Assembly (NCBI RefSeq): GCF_001667185.1
Contig: NZ_LZIC01000044.1
Coordinates: 1-64,000, forward strand
Origin: Mycobacterium sp. 852002-50816_SCH5313054-b
Lineage (GTDB): Bacteria; Actinomycetota; Actinomycetes; Mycobacteriales; Mycobacteriaceae
Length of the DNA stretch: 64,000 bases
Direction: 5' to 3'
Each line of letters starts with the position of its first letter. Within the stretch, counting starts at the first letter, position 1. The notes under the pieces were generated by a model, which was not told the DNA's origin, searched no databases, and saw nothing but the letters and a program-made list of their open reading frames with translations. A program made the position numbers and the translations under genes. Shown piece after piece: positions 8,895 to 16,357 of the stretch.

Positions 8895-9281
8895 GTGGCT
8901 CCCAGCTTTCAGGACGTCGTGACGTCCAAGTACCTGCTCCTGACCACCTTCACCAAGGATGGCCGTCCCAAGTCGACACCGATCTGGGGCGTGCCGGACG
9001 GCGACAAGCTGCTGGTCATCACCGACGACGGGTCGTGGAAGGTGAGGCGGATCAACAACACGCCGCGGGTGACGATCGCCCGCAGCGCGGCGCTGGGCAA
9101 GCCCAAGAGCGAACCGGTCGAGGCGATCGCCCGGGTACTGCCGAAGTCCGAGACGCGGCGGGTCTACAACGCCGTGCTCAAGCGGTACTGGTACCACGCC
9201 TGGTGGTTCTATGCGCACTCGATCGTGCGGGGCGGCATCGACAAGGTGCACGTGGGGCTGGAGATCACGCCGGCTGCGTAG
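8895..9281 (+). CDS. PPOX-class F420-dependent oxidoreductase family protein
   Basis: A 128-residue split-beta-barrel protein. It has the opening typical of the pyridoxamine-phosphate-oxidase-like F420/FMN family: SKYLLLTTFTKDGRPKSTPIW, then VITDDGSWKVRRINNTPRVTI. Members in mycobacteria reduce substrates with F420H2 or bind flavin or biliverdin; which applies here cannot be told. The GTG at 8895 was chosen because family homology starts there, although the same frame is open far upstream through the broken SDR. Its 3' end overlaps the convergent zinc dehydrogenase by 17 bases. Confidence 0.8.
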   Translation: MAPSFQDVVTSKYLLLTTFTKDGRPKSTPIWGVPDGDKLLVITDDGSWKVRRINNTPRVTIARSAALGKPKSEPVEAIARVLPKSETRRVYNAVLKRYWYHAWWFYAHSIVRGGIDKVHVGLEITPAA

Positions 9282-10428
9282 CGTCGCTGCGGGGGTCGAT
9301 CAGGATCTTCGCGTGCGCCTCCGGGTCGCCGAGCGCGTCGAACGCGGCCTCCACGCCGGCCAGCCCGACCGTCCCGGTGATCAACGGCGCGACGTTGACC
9401 TTGCCATCGGCGAGCATGTGCAGCGTGTCGCGGAACTCCAGCGGGGTGTAGCCGAGCACGAACCGAAGGTCGATCTCCTTGTTGATCGCCATCGCCGGCC
9501 GGATGTGGTCCGAGCCCATGCAGACGCCGACCACGACGACGCGCGAGAACAGCGGCGCGCTCGCGATGATGCCGTCGATGATGCCGGGCACGCCGACACA
9601 TTCGAAAATGACGGGGTGCTTGGGCGTCGCGGCGCCGGCCGCTTCGGCGGCGCGCCACACATGCCACCAGGGCAGCCGCAACCTCTGCAGCTTCTCGATC
9701 GTGCCGACCGCCAGATCGAACGCCTCGAGGATGCCGCGCAGGTGTTTACGGCTCGCGTCCGTCGCGTACGGAGAATCCTGCGCGGGGTCGACGACGACGT
9801 CGGCCCCGCAGGCGGTCGCCAGCGCGCGCCGGCCCGGTGCGAAGTCGCTGGCGATCACGGTGCGTACCCCGTGCGCCTTGAGCATGCAGATCACCGCGAG
9901 ACCGATTGGCCCGCAGCCGATCACGATCGCCACGTCACCCTTGCCCACCTCGCCGCGCCGGACGGCGTGCCAGCCGACCGCCATCGGCTCGGTCAGGGCG
10001 GCCATCTCGGGGCTCAGCCCGTTGGGGACCGGAATCGTCAGCGACCGCTCGACGAGGAGCTGCTCGGCATAGGCTCCCGGCGCCATCGTGGACAACCCGA
10101 TCCCGTGCACCTCCTTGCCACGGCGCAGCAGCGGCAGGGCGACGACCGTGCTGCCGGGCCGCGGTGCCTTGCGCGTGCCGGGGCCGTAATCGAGCACCTC
10201 ACCGCAGAATTCGTGCCCGAACACGACCGACTGATTCGATCGCATGAACGCGTCGTACCCGGATTCGACCATCACGTCGGCAAGCTCGTCGCAGTGGTGG
10301 CGCGCATGCAGGTCCGATCCGCAGATGCCGCACCTGAGGACCTCGATCAGCAACTGTCCCTTCGCCGGGGTCGGGGTCGGCGTGTCGATGACTTCGAGCT
10401 TCGCATTGGTGCACGTAACGCTCTTCAT
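9265..10428 (-). CDS. Zinc-dependent alcohol dehydrogenase family protein (Rv3726-like)
   Basis: A 387-residue medium-chain dehydrogenase. The catalytic zinc site is visible as CGICGSDLH near residues 33-41, GHEFCGEV and a TEPMAVGWHA segment. The Rossmann motif is VIGCGPIGLAVI. The usual four-cysteine structural zinc loop is absent: the equivalent region reads LPLLRRGKEVHG. An H37Rv order of oxidoreductase, cutinase and this dehydrogenase near Rv3724-Rv3726 is recalled and fits. The substrate is unknown. It lies downstream of the epimerase gene on the same strand, separated by 111 bases that hold an inverted repeat. Confidence 0.85.
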   Translation of the reverse strand: MKSVTCTNAKLEVIDTPTPTPAKGQLLIEVLRCGICGSDLHARHHCDELADVMVESGYDAFMRSNQSVVFGHEFCGEVLDYGPGTRKAPRPGSTVVALPLLRRGKEVHGIGLSTMAPGAYAEQLLVERSLTIPVPNGLSPEMAALTEPMAVGWHAVRRGEVGKGDVAIVIGCGPIGLAVICMLKAHGVRTVIASDFAPGRRALATACGADVVVDPAQDSPYATDASRKHLRGILEAFDLAVGTIEKLQRLRLPWWHVWRAAEAAGAATPKHPVIFECVGVPGIIDGIIASAPLFSRVVVVGVCMGSDHIRPAMAINKEIDLRFVLGYTPLEFRDTLHMLADGKVNVAPLITGTVGLAGVEAAFDALGDPEAHAKILIDPRSDATQPA

Positions 10429-10472
10429 CTCTCGATCCTCCTACACCGGCGCCGGCGGGCGGGTGGCGATCG

Positions 10473-10529
10473 CGAAAGTGCAACTGGCGACACGTTTGCC
10501 GAGAACCGATGTCGGTAGTTGCACTTTCG
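10473..10529. repeat. Inverted repeat with 13-bp perfect arms
   Basis: The arms CGAAAGTGCAACT (10473-10485) and AGTTGCACTTTCG (10517-10529) are exact complements with a 31-base loop. They fill most of the gap between the epimerase stop and the dehydrogenase start. It could form a terminator-like hairpin on either strand, or be a copy of a dispersed intergenic element. No T-tract follows. Confidence 0.6.
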
Positions 10530-10539
10530 AGGCGAAGCC

Positions 10540-11526
10540 TTAGCCCCCCGCGGCGCGCAGGGCCTCGAACGTGTCAGCGACGGTTTCCTTCGGGTCCCGG
10601 TAGGTGATGCCGAGTTCCCGCTCGCTGGGCGAATCATCCGACGCGGGCATCTGCGTGTAGTACTGCATTCCCGCCGACGTGAACGGCGTGTCGAAGGGCA
10701 GAAACCGGCCCGCCCGATCCATGACCGCACCGGCAACGCGCAGCGCGGCGTCCGGGATGGGAACCGCGACCATCGGGGTCCCGGCGACCTCGCCGAGCAG
10801 GGTCGCGAGCTCGGCCGCGGGGACGCGGTGACCGCCGGCGGTGTAGCGGCGCGGCCCGCGGCCGGGTTCCAGGAGCGCGGCGTGCAACGCGGCCAGGTCG
10901 CGGGCGTCGACGATCAACCATGCCGCGCTGCGCCCCGGGATCGCGTGCATCTGCACCGCCGCCCTGACGCCCTCGCCGGCCTCACCGAACTGGTTGCCGA
11001 CCGGTGGGCCGAGGACCATGCCGGGATAGGTGATGTTCACGGGTGCGCCGGCGTCCTGCAGGCCGCGCGCATAGATTTCGACCTGCGCCTTGGACGTCCC
11101 GTATCCGTCCGCCCCGCCGACGACGGGGAGGTCAGAAGTCAGCGTCTCCAAGCCCGGGTGGAACAGCGCGGTGAAGCTCGACACGTGAATGATCGGGTCC
11201 AGGCCCAGCTCGACGGACTGCCCGAGGACGTTCTGCGCGCCCTGCATGTTCGTGGTCAGCATCTCGTTGGTCTGACGCGGGTCGACGGCCACCAGGGCGG
11301 CGCTGTGCACGACCGCGTCGCAGCCGCGCAACGCCTCGCGCACCGACACGCGATCGGTGATGTCCCCGACGGCGAAGTCCGAGACGTCGACGCCCAGGTT
11401 GGCGACCGATGTCCGCAGCCGATCGGGGTTGCGCACCAGGAACCGGATGGAGTGCCCGTCGTCGGCGATCGCCTTGGCGGTCCACCCGCCGACAAATCCC
11501 GTCCCGCCCGTGACCAGAACCCGCAT
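10540..11526 (-). CDS. NAD(P)-dependent epimerase/dehydratase (extended SDR, Rv3725-like)
   Basis: A 328-residue extended SDR. The dinucleotide-binding motif VTGGTGFVGGWTAKA starts at residue 5, followed by VHSAALV, HVSSFTAL (serine of the triad) and YGTSKAQ (YxxxK). Start ATG at 11526 gives MRVLVTGG; an upstream start at 11541 adds five residues with no family support. Length and motifs fit dihydroflavonol-reductase/3-beta-HSD-like enzymes; the substrate is unknown. It lies 19 bases downstream of the cutinase on the same strand, as recalled for H37Rv Rv3724-Rv3725. Confidence 0.83.
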   Translation of the reverse strand: MRVLVTGGTGFVGGWTAKAIADDGHSIRFLVRNPDRLRTSVANLGVDVSDFAVGDITDRVSVREALRGCDAVVHSAALVAVDPRQTNEMLTTNMQGAQNVLGQSVELGLDPIIHVSSFTALFHPGLETLTSDLPVVGGADGYGTSKAQVEIYARGLQDAGAPVNITYPGMVLGPPVGNQFGEAGEGVRAAVQMHAIPGRSAAWLIVDARDLAALHAALLEPGRGPRRYTAGGHRVPAAELATLLGEVAGTPMVAVPIPDAALRVAGAVMDRAGRFLPFDTPFTSAGMQYYTQMPASDDSPSERELGITYRDPKETVADTFEALRAAGG

Positions 11527-11545
11527 GGTGCGATTCTGCACGGGC

Positions 11546-12247
11546 CTACAAATGACTCGCCGCGTAGGTCGCGGCTTGGCCCGTCATGCCGTTCATCGGA
11601 TAGGACATATGCGCGAAGGCGTCGTTGCCGTCACCGCAGATCCCGTCGCCCGGCGCACACAACTCCAGCGTCTTGGGCTGATACAGCGGGCCGATGGCGA
11701 TCACCGGGGCGCCGTACTTCTGCAGCCACGGACCCGACGGCGTCCCGAAGAGCGTGACCGCCGCGACGTGGTTCGCGATCTCCGGTGGCATCGGCGGGGG
11801 CACCGCGGAAGCCGGGACGCCCGCCGGTACTGAGGCCGAGGTGGCAAAACCCGCCACCGCGGCGCCCTGGGAATACCCGCCCAGCACTTCCTTGGTGTTC
11901 GGGCAGTTCTTCGCCATCGACTCGATGTGGGTACCGGCGTCACGGATGCCGTCGATGACGGTCCCCGGGAAATCGGGATTCGAAAAGTCGGTGCTGGCAG
12001 GGTAATTGACCGGATACACGCCGAGCGACCGGCCGCCGAGCTGCCCGCGCAAGGCGTCGACGAATGACCCGCCGACGCCCCCGACGCCGGGCGGTTCGCC
12101 CGAACCGCGGGCGAACACCACCTCGACGTCCGGACACGGGTCGCCGGATGCCGCGGGGGCTGGGGCGCCCGCCAGTGCGAAGGCGGCCGCCACCGCGGCA
12201 GCTCCCAGGAATGTCGTGTATCGGCGCATGTTCGTAGGCCTTCGCAT
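11546..12247 (-). CDS. cut5: Secreted cutinase (Cut5-like)
   Basis: A 233-residue exported esterase of the cutinase family. A signal peptide (MRRYTTFLGAAAVAAAFALAG) ends in an AxA region. The catalytic serine is in GGYSQGAA, the aspartate in CAPGDGICG (which also carries a conserved disulfide), and the histidine in FAHMSY. An alternative start at 12229 removes six residues before the signal peptide. Mycobacterial cutinases hydrolyse lipid esters at the cell surface. In H37Rv the syntenic gene is, as recalled, split into Rv3724A/B; here the frame is whole, so the protein should be functional. Confidence 0.88.
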   Translation of the reverse strand: MRRPTNMRRYTTFLGAAAVAAAFALAGAPAPAASGDPCPDVEVVFARGSGEPPGVGGVGGSFVDALRGQLGGRSLGVYPVNYPASTDFSNPDFPGTVIDGIRDAGTHIESMAKNCPNTKEVLGGYSQGAAVAGFATSASVPAGVPASAVPPPMPPEIANHVAAVTLFGTPSGPWLQKYGAPVIAIGPLYQPKTLELCAPGDGICGDGNDAFAHMSYPMNGMTGQAATYAASHL

Positions 12248-12309
12248 CGTCTTGTCCTTTACCCACTATTCGGCGCCAATTGCGGTATGGACGGCCGATC
12301 GAAAGGAAA

Positions 12310-12350
12310 GACCAGCGGGCCGCCGGCCGTCACCGGCAGACCCGCTGGTC
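12310..12350 (-). terminator. Hairpin terminator downstream of the CsbD-like gene
   Basis: Arms GACCAGCGGG (12310-12319) and CCCGCTGGTC (12341-12350) are perfectly complementary. They start 10 bases after the CsbD stop. No T-tract is present, as is common for mycobacterial terminators. Confidence 0.6.
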
Positions 12351-12359
12351 AGTGATCAC

Positions 12360-12533
12360 TTACTTCTTGAAGGCGTCCTTCACCTTCTCGCCGGCATCCT
12401 TGAGGCTGGACTTCGCCTGGTCGGCCCGGCCTTCATCTCTGGTGTCGTGATCTCCGGTCGCCTTGCCGATGGCCTCCTTGGCCCGGCCACCGAGATCCTC
12501 GATCTTGTTCTTCGCTTTATCTGTGCCACTCAT
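12360..12533 (-). CDS. CsbD-like stress protein
   Basis: A 57-residue highly charged hydrophilic protein. The repeated pattern of the CsbD family is clear: MSGTDKAKNKIEDLGGRAKE, then GKATGD and a lysine-rich end. CsbD proteins are small, disordered and often induced in general stress; their molecular role is unsettled. The ATG at 12533 matches family starts; a longer frame to 12671 has no family support. It stands alone between the cutinase and a divergent small membrane protein gene. A hairpin terminator follows. Confidence 0.8.
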   Translation of the reverse strand: MSGTDKAKNKIEDLGGRAKEAIGKATGDHDTRDEGRADQAKSSLKDAGEKVKDAFKK

Positions 12534-12594
12534 GCTGCTGTGACTACCCAGCGGTGGGCGATATTGAAACCGCAGCTCGTCCGGGGCTGTCATC

Positions 12595-12756
12595 ATGGAC
12601 TGCGTGGGCACCGCAATAGTGGTGGCGATCGTCGCGACGCTGATGCTGCTGGGCATCGGCATGGTGGTCAATCAGCTGCTTCGGCTCAGGAAGTGGCTGA
12701 ACGCCCAGCCGCCGGAGCCACCGCCCGGCGACGCGGCGCACCACCCCCCGGAGTGA
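12595..12756 (+). CDS. Small single-span membrane protein
   Basis: A 53-residue reading frame, MDCVGTAIVVAIVATLMLLG onward. One hydrophobic segment spans residues 5-26, followed by a basic stretch (LLRLRKW) and a proline-rich tail. This gives a predicted N-out or N-in single-pass topology with a short cytoplasmic tail. It is divergent from the CsbD-like gene (61-base gap) and lies 42 bases upstream of the serine hydrolase on the same strand. No family is recognised. The hydrophobic/basic/proline layout supports a real gene, but evidence is limited to that. Confidence 0.5.
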   Translation: MDCVGTAIVVAIVATLMLLGIGMVVNQLLRLRKWLNAQPPEPPPGDAAHHPPE

Positions 12757-12798
12757 TCTGTGCCCGGGGCTTTTGCCGGCTGATAGCTTGAGTCCGTG

Positions 12799-14106
12799 AT
12801 GGCCTCGCGTCGCGGATCAGCCCTGCTGGTGACCGACGACGGCTTGCCACGCGGCGTGTCCGGGGCCGCCGACCCGCATTTTGCCAACGTCATCGGCATT
12901 TTCGCGCGGCTGTTCCCCGGCCGCCGGTTCGGCGGGGGAGCGCTGACCGTTTACATCGACGGCGCGCCCGTCGTCGACGTCTGGACGGGCTGGTCGGACC
13001 GCGCCGGCACCGAGCCCTGGACCGCCGACACCGGCGCGATGGTGTTCTCGGCGACCAAGGGCGTCGCGTCGACGGTGATTCACCGCCTCGCCGACCGGGG
13101 TCTGCTGTCCTACGACGATCCCGTCGCCGAATACTGGCCGGAATTCGCGGCCAACGGCAAGGCCGACATCACGGTCCGCGACGTCCTGCGACACCGGTCC
13201 GGGTTGTCGCACCTGCGGGGCGTCACCAAGGCGGAGCTGATGGACCACCTCCTCATGGAGGAGAAGCTGGCCGCGGCGCCCGTCGATCATCTGCGTGGCG
13301 TGCAGGCCTATCACGCGCTGACCTACGGATGGCTGCTGTCCGGTCTGGCCAGGGCGGTGACGGGCAAGGGCATGCGAGAGCTGATCCGGCAGGAGATCGC
13401 GCGTCCGCTCAACACCGACGGCCTGCACCTGGGCCGCCCGCCCCAGGGGGCGCCGACCCGGGCGGCCCAGATCCTGATACCGCAGGGCAAGCTGCGCGCC
13501 CCGGTGTTCAATTTCATCGCACCGAAACTGGCCGGCCTGCCGTTCTCCGGTGCGCTGGGCGCGATGTACTTCCCCGGCGTCATATCCCTCATCAAGGGGG
13601 AGACCGGTTTTCTGGACGGCGAGGTGCCGGCGGCCAACGGCGTGGTGACCGGCCGCGGGTTGGCCAAAATGTACGCGGCGCTGGCCAACGGCGGCCGCAT
13701 CGACGGCAAGAAGTTTGTGTCCGAGGAGTTGGCGCGCGGCCTGACGGGCCAGCCGCAGCGCAAGTGGCCCGACGCAAACATGGTGGTGCCCATGCCATTT
13801 CATCTGGGCTACCACGAGTCGCCGGTCCCCGGCCTGCTCAAGGGTTTCGGTCACGTGGGGCTGGGCGGAACGCTCGGCTGGGCCGACCCGGAATCCGGCA
13901 GCGCCTTCGGGTTCGTGCACAACCGCCTGTTGACGCCGTTGCTGTTCGACATGGGATCGTTCGCGGGTTTGGCGGGCCCGCTGCGCAACGCCATCGAGGC
14001 CGCCCGTCACCAGGGGCCGCTCGAGGTGCCGCAGCTGGGCGCGACCTACGCCAAACCCGCCCGGCGGAAGGCCGTTCCCGCGGCGGCGGCCTCGGGCGAC
14101 GGTTAG
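12799..14106 (+). CDS. Beta-lactamase-fold serine hydrolase/esterase
   Basis: A 435-residue member of the beta-lactamase/penicillin-binding-protein-like esterase family (EstB/LipD/LipE/LipL type). The catalytic SxxK motif is SATK near residue 75 in MVFSATKGVAST. The following Tyr motif is in QAYHALTYGWL, and the late GHVGLGG loop corresponds to the HxG/KTG region. A GTG at 12796 directly before the ATG is an equal alternative. These enzymes hydrolyse short or medium esters in mycobacteria. The last four bases overlap the convergent DapB-like gene. Confidence 0.83.
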   Translation: MASRRGSALLVTDDGLPRGVSGAADPHFANVIGIFARLFPGRRFGGGALTVYIDGAPVVDVWTGWSDRAGTEPWTADTGAMVFSATKGVASTVIHRLADRGLLSYDDPVAEYWPEFAANGKADITVRDVLRHRSGLSHLRGVTKAELMDHLLMEEKLAAAPVDHLRGVQAYHALTYGWLLSGLARAVTGKGMRELIRQEIARPLNTDGLHLGRPPQGAPTRAAQILIPQGKLRAPVFNFIAPKLAGLPFSGALGAMYFPGVISLIKGETGFLDGEVPAANGVVTGRGLAKMYAALANGGRIDGKKFVSEELARGLTGQPQRKWPDANMVVPMPFHLGYHESPVPGLLKGFGHVGLGGTLGWADPESGSAFGFVHNRLLTPLLFDMGSFAGLAGPLRNAIEAARHQGPLEVPQLGATYAKPARRKAVPAAAASGDG

Positions 14107-15158
14107 ACCTTCGCGAAGCCTCGGGGAAGCGTGAGCGGCAGATCGGTATAGGTCACGATGCCCGGCGGGGCGGCGACGACGGCGGGGATCGCGTTGATGA
14201 CGGGCAGCGCCGTCATGATGTGTCCGAGCGCCATGAAGTCGGCGATCGTCTCGGCCTGGAAGTAGGGGGGCGGCAGGAACCCGACCTTGGTGGTCACCGT
14301 GGGCTGCCCGTCGATCTGGATAACCCAGCCGTCCTGCTCGATTTGCCAGTCGGGCTCGAGCGTCTGCCCCTTGCGCCACCGGACATTGAGGTCGATCAGG
14401 GTTTTGCCGCCGACGATGCCCTGCCAGCTGATGTACACGCCCGCGACGCACCCCGCGGCAATCGTCCAGGATGCCATTTCGAGATCGGCTGTGGTCTGGG
14501 CGAATTCGGCCACGCAACGCACCTCATCGAGCTCGACACCGAGTGCGTCGGCCACCAGCAGCACGGCCTCGGCGAAAATGGCGGTCCCCTTTCGGGCCAT
14601 CTCCTGCAGCTCCGGGTGATCGATCGGTTGGCCGAAGCCCACCGGCTTCTCGGTGTCCGGCGAGTCGTAGAACGTGGTGTCGGCCGCCTCGATCACGCTG
14701 ACCTTGTCGATCCTGTTGCACACCATCGCCGAGACGATGGCCAACAGCTCCGCGAAGCCCGGGCTGACGCCGGAGCCGAACATCGTCGACCCGCCCTTCT
14801 GGCAGGCTTCGACGATTCGGTCGCGACCCTCGCCCAGATTGGCCCCGGTGATGAAGGACGCCGTCGTCACCACGTTGACGCCCGCGGACAGGATGCGCAC
14901 CAACTCGTCGACGTCGATCCACATCGGGTTGTAGACGACGCAGTCGGGTTTCAGGGCGAGCAGCGCGTCGACGTCGTTGGTGGCGGTCACGCCCAGCGGC
15001 GCAATGCCGACCAGCTCGCCCGCGTCGCGGCCGACCTTCGCCTCTGACCAGGCATAACAGCCCACGAGCTCGAGCGCGGGATTGTCGGCGATCGATTGCA
15101 GCGAGCTCTTGCCGACGTTTCCGGTGTTCCACTGAACGACGCGATAGTTGTTTGGCAC
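14103..15158 (-). CDS. DapB-like NAD(P)H-dependent oxidoreductase
   Basis: A 351-residue protein opening with a Rossmann motif VVQWNTGNVGKSSL. Further segments are VVYNPMWIDVDELVRILSAG and VVTTASFITGANL, typical of proteins annotated in actinobacteria as dihydrodipicolinate-reductase-like or NAD(P)H-dependent amine dehydrogenase-like. It is too long and too divergent to be the lysine-pathway DapB. The GTG at 15158 was chosen because the Rossmann strand starts at once; the upstream in-frame extension is arginine-rich and non-homologous. Substrate unknown. It is the last minus-strand gene after the CHAT cassette (41-base gap), but its sequence does not tie it to that cassette. Confidence 0.75.
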   Translation of the reverse strand: MPNNYRVVQWNTGNVGKSSLQSIADNPALELVGCYAWSEAKVGRDAGELVGIAPLGVTATNDVDALLALKPDCVVYNPMWIDVDELVRILSAGVNVVTTASFITGANLGEGRDRIVEACQKGGSTMFGSGVSPGFAELLAIVSAMVCNRIDKVSVIEAADTTFYDSPDTEKPVGFGQPIDHPELQEMARKGTAIFAEAVLLVADALGVELDEVRCVAEFAQTTADLEMASWTIAAGCVAGVYISWQGIVGGKTLIDLNVRWRKGQTLEPDWQIEQDGWVIQIDGQPTVTTKVGFLPPPYFQAETIADFMALGHIMTALPVINAIPAVVAAPPGIVTYTDLPLTLPRGFAKV

Positions 15159-15199
15159 TCGCTCAGCATAGGGAATGCGGGCGGGCCGAGCGAGGAGGA

Positions 15200-16357
15200 T
15201 CAGTAATCCGATTCGGCGGCCAGGATCTCCGCCAGAAAGGCGTCGTTCGGCGGCCGGTCCAGCCGCGCCCGCGCCCACCGGCGGACCCTGTCCCGGGTGT
15301 CGCGCGTCTCGATCCCGCCCGACACCTCGGCGCCGACGATCACCGACGTCGCCGACCAATCGTGGTCCCAGGCAGCCGATTCCGTCACCGGCCGTCGCTC
15401 GCGGTCGACCAGGGGGAGGGTGGCGTCGCCGTCGGCGTCTAAGGCGCCGCTGCCGCTGATGGACCCGGCCCTCAGGTGCACCGCGATTCCGGTGGCGGGG
15501 CCGGGCCCGATCACGGCCGCCCGCACGACGGCGACCACCTCTGCGCCGGCCACCTCGACGCTCCAGTCGACGGTGTTTTCGCCCGCGTCGAAGATCCCGG
15601 GCGGCACCGCACTCCAGCTGACGGACGCGACGCCGCGGGCGATCGGGGCCGCGCCCCGTGGGCCCGCCCCGGTGCCGGCGGCCAGCGCGTAGTCGTCACG
15701 ACGCCCACCCGGCTGGGTCGGCTCGCCAGCCGGTGCCATGCCCGAATCATCCAGCAGTGCATGCAGTTGCGGCCATCCCGCGCCGTCGACGCCCACCTCG
15801 TCGGCCAGCCCGGCGCCGGCTCGCACCAGATCGAGGACCCGCGGATCGCCACCCCGCGCGTGGCTGATGAGGGCCAGGGCGTGCGGCGCCAGCAGCTCCT
15901 CCACATCCGAATCCAGGGTGTCGTCGGTGAAGAAGCTCTGCGCGCCGGAGGTCAGCAGCGCGACCTCCACGTCGAGCAGCGCCCGGTCGAGTCCGGCGAT
16001 GCCGTCCAAGCGGCTGACGGGCCACCACCGCCGCAGCCAGTGGCCCACCGCCAGCCGCCGGAGTGGGGCGAGCGATCCGGGCACGATCTCGACGCCCGCG
16101 AGCTCGATGCCGGGTGGTTGATCGGCCGCACCGTCGACCGCCGACACCAGGGCGACGTGCCCGGACTCGCCGAGGACACGCCAAAGCCAGTCGGCGCGTG
16201 ACAAATCGGTGAAGGCGATTCGGGTGCCCGCATCGCCGGGAGGATCGTCGATCATCCAGCACAGCACCGCGCCACTGACTTCCAGCACCGCGGCCAGCGG
16301 CGTCTCGGCGGGGGGCGTTCCCGTCGTCCACAGGCCGGAATCGGCAACCAATCTCAT
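15200..16357 (-). CDS. Unknown protein, downstream member of the CHAT cassette
   Basis: A 385-residue protein without a recognised family. The first ~130 residues mix short strands and tryptophan-rich segments (WLWRVLGESG, HWLRRWWPVSR). A middle helical part contains DVEELLAPHALALISHARGG. The C-terminal third is beta-rich (VDWSVEVAGAEVVAVVRAAV) and ends in a charged helix (DTRDRVRRWARARL). There is no signal peptide or membrane span, so it is probably cytoplasmic. Its ATG overlaps the stop of the preceding 439-residue gene in an ATGA, implying coupled translation and a joint function. It could be a substrate, regulator or sensor of the CHAT protease upstream; this is inference from position. 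Confidence 0.7.
   Translation of the reverse strand: MRLVADSGLWTTGTPPAETPLAAVLEVSGAVLCWMIDDPPGDAGTRIAFTDLSRADWLWRVLGESGHVALVSAVDGAADQPPGIELAGVEIVPGSLAPLRRLAVGHWLRRWWPVSRLDGIAGLDRALLDVEVALLTSGAQSFFTDDTLDSDVEELLAPHALALISHARGGDPRVLDLVRAGAGLADEVGVDGAGWPQLHALLDDSGMAPAGEPTQPGGRRDDYALAAGTGAGPRGAAPIARGVASVSWSAVPPGIFDAGENTVDWSVEVAGAEVVAVVRAAVIGPGPATGIAVHLRAGSISGSGALDADGDATLPLVDRERRPVTESAAWDHDWSATSVIVGAEVSGGIETRDTRDRVRRWARARLDRPPNDAFLAEILAAESDY

Noticed and set aside
8103..9281. A single 392-codon frame joining an SDR to the F420-type oxidoreductase
   Set aside because: The part between 8595 and 8895 is arginine/alanine-rich out-of-frame sequence; the true SDR continuation is in another frame, so the fusion is an artefact of a frameshift.
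15200..16357. Gasdermin-like substrate for the CHAT protease
   Set aside because: Bacterial gasdermins are shorter and have a recognisable beta core with a short inhibitory tail and lipidated start; this 385-residue protein does not show it.
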